The notes under the pieces: generated by a model | Databases searched by the model: none | Seen by the model: only the letters and a program-made list of their open reading frames with translations | Told to the model about the DNA's origin: nothing | Position numbers and translations under genes: made by a program | Assembly: GCA_028274465.1 (NCBI GenBank) | Contig: CM051457.1 | Span: 17,247,097 to 17,311,096, forward strand | Length of the DNA: 64,000 nt | Origin: Plantago ovata | Lineage: Eukaryota; Streptophyta; Magnoliopsida; Lamiales; Plantaginaceae | Reading direction: 5' to 3' | Part shown: positions 13,140 through 24,596 of the stretch, piece after piece | Numbering within the stretch: position 1 is the first letter of the stretch | How the letters are laid out: each line of letters starts with the position of its first letter

Positions 13140-13410
13140 TTCTGATGTGATGATAATAAAGCCGATGTTTATGAGTGGAAATCCTGTTTCTCACAAACGT
13201 GCAAAGTATATTAAGCTTGACTACCACTTCATGTGTGACACTGTCGGCCGCCTATCACTCAATTTGTGCCGTCTCAACTCAATATTGCTGATATTCACCA
13301 AGAAGTGCTTATATATCTCATCCATTGTTTATGGTTTTTCCGCTTCAAGCTTTATGTAGTAGGACCAGATCCCACGGTTGTTCGCTTGCCGGGGGAGTAC
13401 GGGAAAGTTG
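13140..13410 (+). pseudogene. Ty1/copia pol 3'-end fragment (RNase H tail)
   Basis: One frame reads SGNPVSHKRAKYIKLDYHF, a decayed version of the copia RNase H terminal motif (NPVFHxRTKHIxxDYHF). A shifted frame continues with ADIHQEVL, matching the usual (L)ADIxTKxL, then FRFKL. A purine-rich tract (GGGGGAG near 13390-13396) follows, where copia elements carry their polypurine tract. Frameshifts and the absence of integrase, reverse transcriptase and LTRs show this is a relic. Strand and identity rest on these short motifs. Confidence 0.65.
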
Positions 13411-13637
13411 TCAGCAAATCTTCTGATATTTCATTTACATAATTACATAGAAAATGCTTAATGAATACTGAGAGATTCTTATATATCAATTTTTATATTT
13501 GTACACACATATAATAAGTATATGAAAATTAACTGACCCCAGTACTCACAGACTGAACTGGATTAAACCCACATTATAATACCCACCTTGCATTGCATGC
13601 TAAACAATGGTTTAATCATTTAAGCACAGCACAGATA

Positions 13638-13757
13638 CTAAAACAAAATCCTCCAATTAAGATCGAAAAAATAAAAAAGAATCCTGATCACCGGGCTAAT
13701 CATCGACACCATGAGAACAAACAGCTGTGGAAAAGCACCTCTTCTCTTCACCATTGC
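13638..13757 (-). pseudogene. Orphan membrane-anchor exon of VAP27-like copy 1
   Basis: After a TTTTTACAG acceptor this segment reads AMVKRRGAFPQLFVLMVSMI and continues to a stop at 13638-13640. It is homologous to the final tail-anchor exon of the neighbouring copy (17925-18038). It cannot be joined in frame to the preceding exon of copy 1: splicing at the only plausible donor (TTTTG|GTGAAT, 13847) gives an immediate stop. The internal GGSRKAHI stretch present in copy 2 is missing and the end of the reading frame has changed, so the exon appears to be drifting. Confidence 0.65.
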
Positions 13758-13843
13758 CTGTAAAAACCAAAGTCATGTCAACTTGTCAGTCGGAAAATTT
13801 CATAACTATGGTAATCTAATGGATGGTGATGCTAACTTGTTAT

Positions 13844-16210
13844 TCACCAAAATTGCAAACCCCGGCCCTCCATCGAACTAATCATTTGTTTCAATTCTTC
13901 AATATCTTCCAGTACTAGCTTCCATTTTATATCTTCCATCTCTATTACCCGCTTAGCCTTATAATCATTAGCTTCTTCATCTTCATCTAACAGCATAAAC
14001 TTCTCCATGATCTTTGGTGATGCAGATGTAGATTCTTCCATTTTTCTGTTATTCTGTATTTGCTCCTTGTTCTTCATTAGCTGTGCCAAAGAAACAGATG
14101 ACTTCTACATATTAATACACTCAATCAACAATGCAGCTAGCTAGCGAAGACTTTGATATTCAACAGCCGAGTAACTCAGAACTTACTTAAAGCTATACAA
14201 GTTTCGAAAACATACATGAGCTACGAAACAATAAAGCACTCAAAAGAAGACAACACGAAGCTGAGGTAATTAAAAATCCAGTGAAGCAAGCAAGTACTGT
14301 GCCTTCATATAACATAAACAACAAATTAGCATGGCACGGTTTGAAGATTTATGTGTATCACCTTGATTATGTCATCCAGACCATAATCAAGAGCAAAGAA
14401 CGGCCTTCATGCGAGCAAAACATCATTCAAAACAAAATAAGCAAGAGTAAATTAAGAACTAATGCTATATATATCGAAGACTTCTTACCATATCAGGTAC
14501 AGGTATTTCAACTCCATGTTCTAATTCATGCATTGGGGTTAAATTCATGTAAGGGGTTTCTTCCTTTGCAACACCATCAACTGGCAGCAGAGCAGGTGAA
14601 TGGGGCTCTTTTGGTGTCAAGGCCTCATAAGAAGCTTCTTGCTTCAATATTTTACGACTTAGAGCTATTGAAGACTCATCTGATGGTTCTTCCTTAATAG
14701 CTCCATCTACAAACATTAAAACCGGTGAATGTGGTTTCTTCAGCATCACCAGAGAACTGGGTGCGCTAGTAAGGGCAACCTGGAGCGTGGCCTCCTTAAT
14801 AAAACTTCTCCTATTTTCCATGAACTGACACGAGAAACAGATAAGAGAGCATCAAAACCTACTTCACCCAACAGATAAATATGCAAAGGAAAACCCAAAT
14901 GATAGGGCAGACAAATATATAACATTCACCAACGTATCATACCAAGTATGAAAAAGTCTCGTCTGTGATTGGCCTAGTGATGAATGGCACCACTGTGCTC
15001 TGAATCAGGAATTTATCCTCACATAACATATCAGAGGGAAGTGATTTCTGTGCTTGCATGGTTACTGCATATAAGAGCATGTCAGAAAAATTCTATTCAT
15101 GCATATGCAATTGTCCATGTTTATATTGGTTTGATTTACTACATTTATAATTTATTGTCCCCGAGAAACATTTATCTTATCACCATTGAACTCGGATTCA
15201 CATGTATGTATTCTACTCCTATATTTAGCACACAGTGCTGTAATTAGTTATATGTTCCAAATTTCATATCAACTGGAAACGAAAAGAAATGACAAAACTA
15301 AGTACCTGTAAAACCATTTGTTGATTTTGGCATGATAATACCTGGATTAGGCATCACGGTGTACTTTTTTGGTGATGTAGTCTTCACCTGTCACAATGAG
15401 TCAATGATCACAGAGTCAATCCGGCCAGGAAACTAAAGTTTCAAATGCCTACAAGTCTGTAATATTATCAGAAAGCACCTAACCTTGAAAGCCACTAACT
15501 GATTAGTGACATTGGCAATGTGCACCGCACAAGAACTCTGTTTCATGACCTCAACTAGAGAAGGAAAAACATGGATGAGTGTAGTTAGAATTATACAAGG
15601 AATCGTACTGAAAGAAAAAAAAAGGTTCGAGACTTCGTGTTGATTATACAATGTTTCACAACTTTGATTGAAAAACGTGAAATTGCTGATTTTACTGCAT
15701 GAGGCGGGTAGACCATATGTGATGTCGATTTTTATATTGTTTTGAAAAATCAAGTTTTTCACAGGGAAATAGAACAAAAAGATCCAATCCAGGAGCAGAA
15801 ACTTGCTGATCGCTAAAGTTTATCCGATTGCATGCATGAATAACACAGATTCCCTTATGGCCACTTACTTATGAATCCAAGTTCACGAGGCTGAATCTCC
15901 ACCAGACCACTCCTAGATATATTTCTAAGCCTGCAATGTTATGCCATAGAAGAAACAAGCCAAACAAAGTCAACAGTGAAAATTTTTGGTATCCTGTTTA
16001 CTACATTTCATCCTGCACTAAGCAAAAGTATCGTAGTATTAATTAGCGATGCATGTGTTCAGTCCCTAAAAATAGAACTGGGGTACAATGTCTATGTAAG
16101 AAATTAATTTCCCTAGATGAGTGCACTGTAAACATGAACAAAACTTACGCCGCATGTTGATCACCAATAGCAGCCCTCATCTTATCCAAACTGACTTCCT
16201 TCTCCTCCAT
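13844..16210 (-). CDS. VAP27-like MSP-domain protein, copy 1 (lacks the membrane anchor)
   Basis: VAP27 proteins are tail-anchored ER proteins whose MSP domain binds FFAT-type motifs at membrane contact sites. Seven exons join in frame to 323 codons: 16149-16210, 15869-15930, 15484-15554, 15306-15387, 14943-15064, 14489-14824, 13844-14080. The MSP domain (about residues 30-133) includes VEIQPRELGFI, VKTTSPKKYTVMPNPGIIMP and VTMQAQKSLPSDMLCEDKFL. The usual CVRP is TVMP here. A linker with KEEPSDE and KEPHSPALLP follows, then a charged helical segment ending at TGA (13844-13846). Compared with copy 2, a deletion fused the last two coiled-coil exons and removed the frame into the tail-anchor exon, so the product is predicted soluble. 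The extra N-terminal exon (MEEKEVSLDKMRAAIGDQHA) is not in copy 2. Splicing is inferred; the start is the only ATG in frame. Confidence 0.72.
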
Positions 16211-17924
16211 TGTCGAATATCCACCACTAAGATTCAGTTAACATACTACGCATAAGAACTTAAGAATGCAATACAACAAAAAGAACTAGAAACCCCGCGT
16301 AGATTGAATATATATTATTTATGCCTTTTTAGTTGCAGTTTAATTTGGCTTACATGGTTTGCAAGCTATTATGTCTACTGGATTTTACCTTGCCCGAACT
16401 CAAAGGATAGCAGTTGTGGATTCCCACCTTTCAATTATACGGTACTCCACTAATTCCAAAATCAAACTTGCAGGCTCTAGCCCTAAGCGGATAGTCATAC
16501 AAATAATAGGTGTGCAACCAATGGTAAGTTACATATGCATCAAATTTAATGGAACAGAGGTATCAAATTTAAATTGCACGGTGACTTACATAGGATTATT
16601 GACATCGCAGGAAGAGGAAGAGGAGGAGTTGAGACTGGAGTTTCTTGAGTCGGCAAGGCAGAGTTGCTGATTCTGATAACTCCTCACCACAGCCGCAACC
16701 AGACTTCCCCAGTTGTCATAAACATGTGAACGTGAGTACTGAGACATTAAATTTTCAGGCTTCAAGTTTGATCAGATCGATCACATATGTACTTATCTTC
16801 TACTAGTATTTCACAGAAATTTATTTCTTCTTATTATCCTTTCCGAAAACAACTTCCCTGGTGGAAAATGTCTATGAGCTTTGGCAAGCGCTGTGCTGTG
16901 TACGACTGTACGGACACGGTAAGTGGAAATTATGCTGGAGTCTGTCTATTTTCCCATTGTCTTGTCAACCTCAATGAAACACAACAAAGGCGTATTTACC
17001 TTCAATAACCTTTACTTGTTGAATTTTCATTTTAATCCCTATTATTTCAAATATTACATACTACCAAAGTACCAATCCACCTGAATAATATCGATCACCC
17101 TAACGACCATGGATTAGGAAAATATTCTACCTGCCAGTCGCCATGTTCCTACATCCACGCGCTGTCATCGAGTGTAGCTCTTTGAACTTGCACAAAGTGT
17201 CTTGGAATCCTTCAGTCACAAGAGATCGAGAAAGATTGGCTTTCACATCCACAATGCTCAACTGATGGTAATGGGGCTTGGTGTACCTCACAGTGGCCGA
17301 GGTATAACATATACTGATATACAGTACAGCTGGTCTCTTTGGGATGCCTATGGGAGGAGGTAGTTATTACTTATTACTATAACTAATGATCTACACTCCA
17401 CAATCCAAACATGGCTAGGAATGCAGCCAGACTGAACGGTTCAATCAGTTCAATTTACTGCTCAGTCTGACAGATCAGAATAAGTTCACTATGAATCTAT
17501 GATTAACTAGACAAGCACGGCTACTTAACTTCAGAAGAAAAAATCCACACCACCAACACAGTAACAGTCACTTTTTTCTCCTCTTACCCCTTCAGAATAT
17601 ACCAAATACTATAAAAAGCTTGTGAAAATTACACAGACCGAATAGGGCAGATTAAACCTAGGCTCACATAAATTACGACATCAATGCATAGTTACCACGT
17701 CAAGGGTTTCCCCTCACCTTGATTCCTTTTTATTTATTTAGTATATAAAAATAGATCATCATATCATGCCCCAGATACTCTCTACTGAACCTATCAACAA
17801 ATATAGTACAGACATGTCAAAATCAGCCACTAAAAACCCACATTATAATACCACCTCGCTTGCATGCTAAACAACAGTTCTAATCTTTTAAGCACAACAC
17901 GGAAACTAAAACAAGATCCTCCAA
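16211..17924. other. Spacer between the two VAP27-like copies
   Basis: No gene is recognised. An ORF of about 100 codons on the plus strand (16359-16670) has no domain, no codon pattern and no exon partners, and I do not call it. The end of this spacer (about 17830-17924) is similar to 13560-13660 and represents the shared 3' UTR of the duplicated genes (common strings such as GCATGCTAAACAA and AAGATCCTCCAAT). Confidence 0.5.
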
Positions 17925-20900
17925 TCAAGATCGAAACAAAAATCCGATCACGAGACTAATCATCGACACCATGACAACAAACAGCGGTGGAAAACCAATA
18001 TGAGCTTTCCTTGAACCCCCACTTCTCCTCACCATTGCCTGCAAAAAGCAAAACGTCATGTTAAATTGTCAGTCAGCAAATTTCATAACTATGGTTGTCT
18101 AATGCATGGTGATGCAGCTCCTGGAAAAGAAATGACGACAAGTAAAACCATGAATCCATCTGCAATGAAAGGTATGAGGTACTACGGTATGTTAGAACAA
18201 CAATTATATTGAAACAAGACGTTATTCACGCACCAATTCTTGCTTAAGCACATCCATATCATGTACAGTGCTGCTCTTTTCTTCTTTCAGTTTCACAATG
18301 GTGTGCTGCGCCTGCAAAGAAAACCAGATTGTCAACAATTAACATGGTAGACTATAAAACCACCCATCCTAAACTGCTACTGTATTTCATTTATATGAGA
18401 AATGCCAATTGGTTTGGAAGGACAGAAAGCAATCAGTATCTGGAGCCATCATGCAGCAGGTAAAAATAGTTTTAGGCTATGACCATAATCTACAAGTATC
18501 TTACTTCAGCTTTGTTCAGAACATACAGTAACGAGTCAAATACCACGCAGAATTGTCACAGATAGATGATGTTGATAAGAGTTTTTTGGGTTTCTTAAAA
18601 TATTTTGAATTCAAGATTAAAACCATAATATTGTAGTTCCTATGTACCACGACAATCCCCAAGTTCTGTTATTTAAGTTATGCAATACTAACCTCCACTA
18701 GCTTGACGTCCATCGAACTAATCTTGATTTTCAGTTCCTCGATATCTTTCACAAGCTTCAATTTTATATCTTCCATCTCTTTCACCGGCTTTGCCTCCTC
18801 CCTATCATTGGGTGGAATTGGCAGCATACTATTTTCTATCTCGTTCACCTGCTTTGCCTCCCGGTCATTAACTTGAACTGGTGGCCTCAACTTCTCCACA
18901 ATCTTTGGTGGTATGGACTCTTCCATTTTTCTGTTATTCTGAATTCGCTCCTCTTCTTCATTAGCTGTGCCACAAGCAGGTGAGTTTATAATTTCAGCAG
19001 TCGCTAAACAATGTAATACATCTTAAATGCAGCTAGCTATATGCCTTAATATTCAACTTCACATTTTAATATTCAACTGCAGAGTACCCAAGAACTTACT
19101 TAAAGCTATAGAAGTTACGAGAACACACATGAGATTAATTATACACAAAATTATAAGTAAAGGAACACTCATAAGTAGACAACACCTCCAAGCTATGAGG
19201 TAAAATATAATGAAGCAGCTGCATGTTACATAAAAAAAGTAGAATGGCTTTCTACTAACTACTCATGGGTTAAAGAATTATAAGTCTCGCCTTGATTATG
19301 CCATCCATAAGCAAAAGCAAAGAACGACCCTCACGCGAGCAACAAATCATTCACATCAAAATAGGCAAGAGTAAAGAAGTGATGCAATCTATTTCTTACC
19401 ATATCAGGTAGAGAGGAATCTTCAATTCCATGTTCTGATTTATGCATGGGCATTAGATTCACATAAGATGATTCTTTGTTTGCAACTCCATTAACAGGCA
19501 GCAGAGTAGGTGAATGGGGCTCTTTTTGAGTGAAAGCCACATAAGAAGCTTCTTTCTTTGAAACTGTAGGACTTACTATTGAAGGTGCTTCATAAGAAGC
19601 TTCTTGATTCAAATCTGTATCACTCAGTGCTATTGAAGGCGCCTCACTCGAAGCTTCTTGCTTCAAAACTTTAGGACTGAAAGCTATTGGAGGCTCATCT
19701 GATGGCTCTTGCTTAACAGGTCCGTCAAAAGACATCAAAACCGGAGAATGCGGCTTTTTCAGCATGAAAGCCTCCTCAGATTCTTCTTGCTTCAAAACCT
19801 CAGGAGATTGTGGCATCACAGGAGAATTGGGTGCACTGGTAAGAACAACCCGGAGCTTCGTCTCCTCAATATACTTTTCACTATTTTTCATGAACTGCCA
19901 TGAGAAATAAAGAAGAGACACAAAAACCTATTACTTCCACAAACAGATAAAACTCAAATTATACCACAGATAAAAAAAAATTACATCCAACATTCATTAT
20001 AGCACTCTACCATGTCTGGCGTAATCTCATCTTCGGTAGTGCCAAATGGCGCCACTGTGCTCTGAATCAGGAACTTATCCTTGCATAGCATATCAGAGGG
20101 AAGTGATTTTTGCGCTTGCATGGTTACTGCATATAAGTGCATGTCAGAAATACTTCCAAAAACTCATGCATCATGAGCAATTTGGTAAAATTAAGATTTG
20201 AAGCATTTTCAATATCTGCTATATCCCATAGTAAAAACTGGCAAAGGTTGCATCTACTGATAAATATAGTAAATGCAACCAACATGAACATAAACGTATA
20301 TCTAATGCAACGCCAACAAATGTTTAGTCAGTAATAGAAAGCATTATCTGCAGTTGTTTTGACTGAAAATGCTATATACATATAATTATTAACCATGCAT
20401 GTTAAGTCAGACTGTACATGCTATAAAGAAAGCATTATCCTCAGTTGTTTTCAGTCCACATGATGTAGAATAAATTGAGTAATTAAGCATCACCATGGAT
20501 CCGCAAATCCACTTCATACCCCATTTCATGCCACACTAGTAGAAACTCACACCACCACCCCTCCCTAGTGTTAGTCATACTCCCTTACTGTACACTACTA
20601 GGGCATGAAGTGGGTTATGGATCATTCCCAAGCAAGCATGAAAGTCAAGTCAGTCTTCAGAAATTAAATATAGAAATTTAATTATAAAATTCGTACTGAT
20701 AACATAACTTGATATATAAATCTGTATGTTTATTAATTAAAATTAAGTCATGCAATTGATAGTAACTCCACGGAAAATCCTTTTGCTCACTGATTCCATG
20801 CAGCAGCATGAGGTTTCCATTCACCTACAGCTTGGATCAACTCTTACTGTGCATAATGTTATAAAAACCAAAAAATCACAGATCATTTCTGTTTAGGATA

Positions 20901-21151
20901 GATTATATTGTTTCCCTTACGACACCGCCCCACTTGCATAATCATGAATAAAAATATCTAGGGAAGAGATTCGATAAGATGCACTAAGTTTTGGAAAGGT
21001 GAAACATGCATACCTGAACTATGATCTGACTCAGAAATCAATATTGGCAACTTTTAAACAATCAGTGGATTACACACGCAAGTATACAAAATATTATAGC
21101 GATTTTACCAAATGTACCCACATTTAGTAAGATTTCATCCAGAATATTTTG

Positions 21152-21197
<46 letters not shown>

Positions 21198-21954
21198 AAA
21201 CGGCTAAAATGGTGTGATCATGTTTTATTAAGAACAGTTTGAATTTTTTAAATGGTGTGATCATGTTTTAAGTTATCTCTTTTCCCTGTAAACCATTTTC
21301 TTATCACCATCAGGTTTGAATTCACATGTATGGCACTAAAGATATCCTTGATAAAAAATTATTAAAAAAAAAAAAGAACCTAAGTACCTGTAAAGTCATA
21401 GGACGACTTCGGCTTGATTATGCCTACATTAGGCCTCACACAGTACTTTTTCGGTGATGTAGTCTTCACCTGCCACAATGAGTCAATAATCACCATCAGC
21501 CGAGCTATCTCATAGTAGAAAACTAAACCTCAGTAACAACTTTTAACAAGCAACTAAAGGTATACAAATTCCGAAGAACATTTCACCCACAAAATCAGAA
21601 AGCATCTAACCTTGAAAGCTACATACTGATCAGTGATATTGGCAAGGTGCACGGTACACACACTCTGTTTCTTGAGCTCGACTACAGGGGAAATGGGAAA
21701 AAAGAATGATGGGAGTGGTTAGAAGAGCGACAATTATACTGAAAAAATGAAACTGATTAGCTATCAAACAACATTTATAGAGCAGTCATATTTACATTGT
21801 TGCACATATTGAGCTGGATTCTACAATGTTTTGCCCATTATATCGAAAGAAAAAAAAAGGAAACAATATACATGATGCGCATACTCAAATTCCCTTCCAG
21901 ACACTTACATATGAATTTAAGTTCACGAGGCTGAATCTCCACCAAAGTATTCAT
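17925..21954 (-). CDS. VAP27-like MSP-domain protein, copy 2 (1-nt frameshift before coiled coil)
   Basis: Eight coding exons: 21909-21954, 21611-21681, 21388-21469, 20011-20126, 19400-19894, 18693-18964, 18234-18311, 17925-18038. They encode an MSP domain (FELKKQSVCTVHLANITDQY, VKTTSPKKYCVRPNVGIIKP), a long acidic linker (about residues 115-270), a coiled coil and a C-terminal anchor (FPPLFVVMVSMISLVIGFLF). The linker contains repeated units such as VLKQEASSEAPS, LNQEASYEAPS and KEPHSP, expanded relative to copy 1. Exon 18693-18964 is 272 nt where the frame needs 273. Against copy 1 there is a 1-nt loss near 18950-18956. As written, the protein would stop about 25 residues into that exon (about 295 aa, no coiled coil or anchor). 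With the base restored it would be about 424 aa and tail-anchored. It may be a pseudogene, an allele or an assembly indel. A 5' UTR exon lies upstream. Confidence 0.72.
20490..20625. repeat. Inverted-repeat (MITE-like) segment in VAP27 copy 2 intron
   Basis: A left arm around 20496-20530 (GGATCCGCAAATCCACTTCA) and a right arm around 20598-20625 (GGGCATGAAGTGGG followed by TTATGGATC) are imperfect reverse complements over about 30 bp. CATGCCACACTAGTAG near 20528 pairs with CTACTAGGGCATG near 20597. This gives a hairpin of about 130 bp typical of a small MITE. I could not identify a convincing target duplication. Confidence 0.5.
21154..21249 (-). mobile_element. 5'-truncated LINE tail (poly-T plus GAAACGGC) in VAP27 copy 2 intron
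   Basis: A run of 43 T (21154-21196) is followed by GAAACGGCTAAAATGG, which in reverse complement is the 3' end of a LINE followed by its poly(A). The string TTTGAATTTTTT flanks both sides (21148-21159 and 21238-21249), consistent with a 12-bp target duplication. The interpretation is complicated because AATGGTGTGATCATGTTTTA occurs both inside the insert and just beyond it. Confidence 0.5.
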
Positions 21955-22530
21955 AATTACCCCAAACCTGCAATGTAATGCCATACAAGAAACAAGTCAA
22001 ACAGAGTCAACAGTAAAAGATTTAATACATTTCATCCTATGACCTACAGTGAACAAATGTATCATATCAATATTCAATCAAATCTAATGCACTTTTTCAG
22101 CCCCTAAAAATAGAATTTGGCGTATGATATACACTTTGACATTACAAATACCTCTAAAACTAGCAATCCACCAAGTCCAATCAAGTATAAACCAAAACAA
22201 CAACGATAATTAACCAATCATCCGTCATAATAGGCACAAAACTTAAAGTAATTGATTAACCACATAAGAAGACGAGTGAACAATAAACTTTATGCAATCA
22301 AAACAAATTGTATCAATTGATCTTCACTGAGCACGATCCAGGTGCCAGCAAATCGGAGTACAGATTCTACCACAGCTAGTCAACAACAGCATAAGGAAAT
22401 CAACCAAAGCTCATCAAATCCAGAACGAAAATGAAACAGACAGTATAAATGGCAGGAATTCGAAATCACAGCAGCAGTGCAGTAACATTTCCCGCAGAGA
22501 GTGAGGAGATTAAGGGAAGAAGAGAGTTAC

Positions 22531-22640
22531 CGCTTGGTGAAAACGACTGAAATGATCCTGGATTTGAACAGCTTCTGCTCGGCGAATCAAAATCCGATCA
22601 CTGTAGATAGAGAGATAGAGATAGAGTTGGTGATCGGAGC
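22531..22640 (-). other. 5' UTR exon of VAP27-like copy 2
   Basis: Reading the minus strand, a GA/CT-rich leader (TATCTCTCTATCTACAG) runs to a GTAACT donor at 22526-22530. The next exon carries the start codon after GTTTGGGGTAATT. No ATG in frame with the MSP domain exists in this exon. The exact transcription start is unknown. Confidence 0.5.
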
Positions 22641-23580
22641 CTTTCTGGAAGGAATTTTTTGATTTAAAAAATAAAAATAAAAGGCTTCTAAGCTTTTACC
22701 GATAGAAATGCTAAAAATGGGAATATTATATACTCGGAGTAGAAAATATATTATTTTAGATTTTAGAGTAGAATTTAAGCGATCGATGATTTTGAGGATT
22801 ATGGAAAATGATCTCATGCCCAACGCACTTGTAAATTGTATATAACTCGGATTCTTGTGTTTTCTTTATTCTTAATTCTTTCTTTGTCGAATTAGCTCAA
22901 TTCCATCATCTTGCTTTTTCACTTGATATTCTGTATATTACTCTTGTTTGGGCTTCAATATATTTTCAACTTCATACGAAAAAAAATAAAAAAATATTAT
23001 ATTATATTTTAAATTAAAAATATTAGATATGAATAAAATATAAATATTATTAAATAAAATCATATTAAATTTTTAATAAAAATTAGAAATATAAATATTA
23101 TTAAATAAAATATACATATTGTTAATACAATATATTCTTATATTTATATATAAAAAATAATATCTACATTGTTAAATATATATTTTATGTTGGTTCCATA
23201 ACTTTTTAATTCCTATTAGCGTTCCTAATATCATAATAGACCCTGTTGGATTATCAATTCTAGTCCACGAATTTGACCAATAGGTGAATTACGTTGAATT
23301 AAGCAATATTTCAAAATTGAATTTTATCTAAACCAAACAACTTCATTTTAGATTTATTGCACAATGGATCCTAATATTTACAAAATTGAAACTAAATGAT
23401 TTAAACTTAAACCACATAATTTATCCAAATTACAAATTAACCTAAATACTATTAAATATTATTATGAATCAACCCCAATAATTTGTTTAACTCAAAATAT
23501 GGGACAAATTATTTTTAACAAAAACTAATTATCTTTTTTTTTAATTCGTTTATGTTATTATTATTATTTTTTCCAACAAA
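22641..23580. other. Very AT-rich intergenic DNA
   Basis: No coding signal. The stretch 22980-23170 is almost pure A/T with recurring AAATATTATTAAATAAAAT strings, suggesting an old AT-rich satellite-like or matrix-attachment-like region. I see nothing else in it. Confidence 0.5.
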
Positions 23581-23589
23581 AACAAAAAT

Positions 23590-23785
23590 TGAAAGCTCCC
23601 ATCGGAGCCGTTGAAAGCTGCGACCGGAGCTGTAAAAGCTCCAATCGTAGCTGTATATACAGATATACAGCTCCGGTCGGAGCTGTAGGAGCTGTAATAC
23701 AACTTCGATTCATAGCTTTTACAGCTCCAATCGGAACTGTAAAAAGCTCCGATCAGAGCTTTAATTAAAGCTCCGACTCTGATGA
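23590..23785. repeat. Array of palindromic ACAGCTCCGATCGGAGCTGT-like units
   Basis: About eight degenerate copies, in both orientations, of AGCTCC(A/G)ATCGGAGCT occur in roughly 190 bp, separated by short A/T spacers such as GTAAAA. The consensus is self-complementary, so each unit can form a small hairpin and pairs of units can pair with each other. A second, smaller cluster of the same motif is at 24297-24390. An A-rich run follows from 23785 to 23885. Confidence 0.8.
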
Positions 23786-24296
23786 AGAAGAAGAAGGGGG
23801 AAGGAAAAAAGAAAAGGAAAAAAAAAAAGAAAAATAAAAAGAAAAGAAAAAATAGGTTTTGAAAAAAAAAAGGATAAAAACCTTTTTTTTTATCTAAGGC
23901 CATGTTTGGTTGGTGTAATTTGAGTCAATGGCATTTTGGTAAATAATGAAGAGTCAACTCAAAAAACTAAATTTTTTCACTAAAATGTAATTGATAATCT
24001 AAGAGGTTTTTTTTCTAGAAAGTCCTTCACGAGAGGGTAGTATTATGTAATTATCTCGTTTATGTTTTTTATAATAACTCTTAGGGCACATGCATGGTAC
24101 TCAAGTTGCGTCCTAAATTCCTAATCTCTCCTAGTTAAAAAATTACATTGTAGTCAAAAAAAAAAAAATCTTTAATCCATCGACCAACTAAACTGTACTA
24201 TTCATTTTTTGCCCCCCAAACAAGACCTTATGAATTTTATTATTTTCCTTTTGTTTTCTCCTTATTCATAGTTAGTTTATAACTCTGGCATCGGAA

Positions 24297-24390
24297 TTCG
24301 AAGCTCGAGTTGTAACAGCTCCGCCGGAGCTGTTAATTACACCCACGAATCGGAGTTATTGATTACAGCTCCGATTAATTATGAAGGAGT
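24297..24390. repeat. Second cluster of the GCTCC/GGAGC palindrome
   Basis: This contains AACAGCTCCGCCGGAGCTGTT (a near-perfect palindrome at about 24317-24337), then an ATCGGAGTTATTGATTACAG segment and GCTCCGATTAATT. The family is clearly that of 23590-23785, about 520 bp away. Paired clusters of a subterminal motif would fit the two ends of one decayed DNA transposon, but I could not find matching TIRs or a target duplication. Confidence 0.65.
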
Positions 24391-24551
24391 TAAAATATCG
24401 TTTTACACTCTTAATTCAACAAAAGTCAAATCTGTGGATTTAGATGTAACTAACAATATCTAATAAGGGATGCACATGTAACACTTAGTCAACGGGGAAC
24501 AAGTTGTAAGTGAAAACTCTAATAGGGGTCAATATGAATATGAAATTGACC

Positions 24552-24596
24552 CTAACTCTTATTTTTTTTTTTTTTTTTTTAGCGGCTAACTCTTAT
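24552..24596 (-). mobile_element. Ultra-short LINE insertion: 23 bp with 11-bp target duplication
   Basis: CTAACTCTTAT occurs at 24552-24562 and exactly at 24586-24596. The 23 bp between them are poly-T followed by AGCGG, which in reverse complement is the extreme 3' end of a LINE (CCGCT) plus poly(A). The same type of end, poly-T then an ACGG or GCGG string, is seen at 54234-54253 and at the end of the full LINE at 44297. Confidence 0.7.

Noticed and set aside
12997..13359. 120-codon plus-strand ORF as a gene
   Set aside because: Part of it matches a decayed copia RNase H motif and the rest shows no domain; it is a retroelement relic that happens to stay open.
16359..16670. 103-codon plus-strand ORF in the spacer between the VAP27 copies
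   Set aside because: No recognisable domain or splice structure; it begins upstream in AT-rich DNA and has no counterpart near the other copy.
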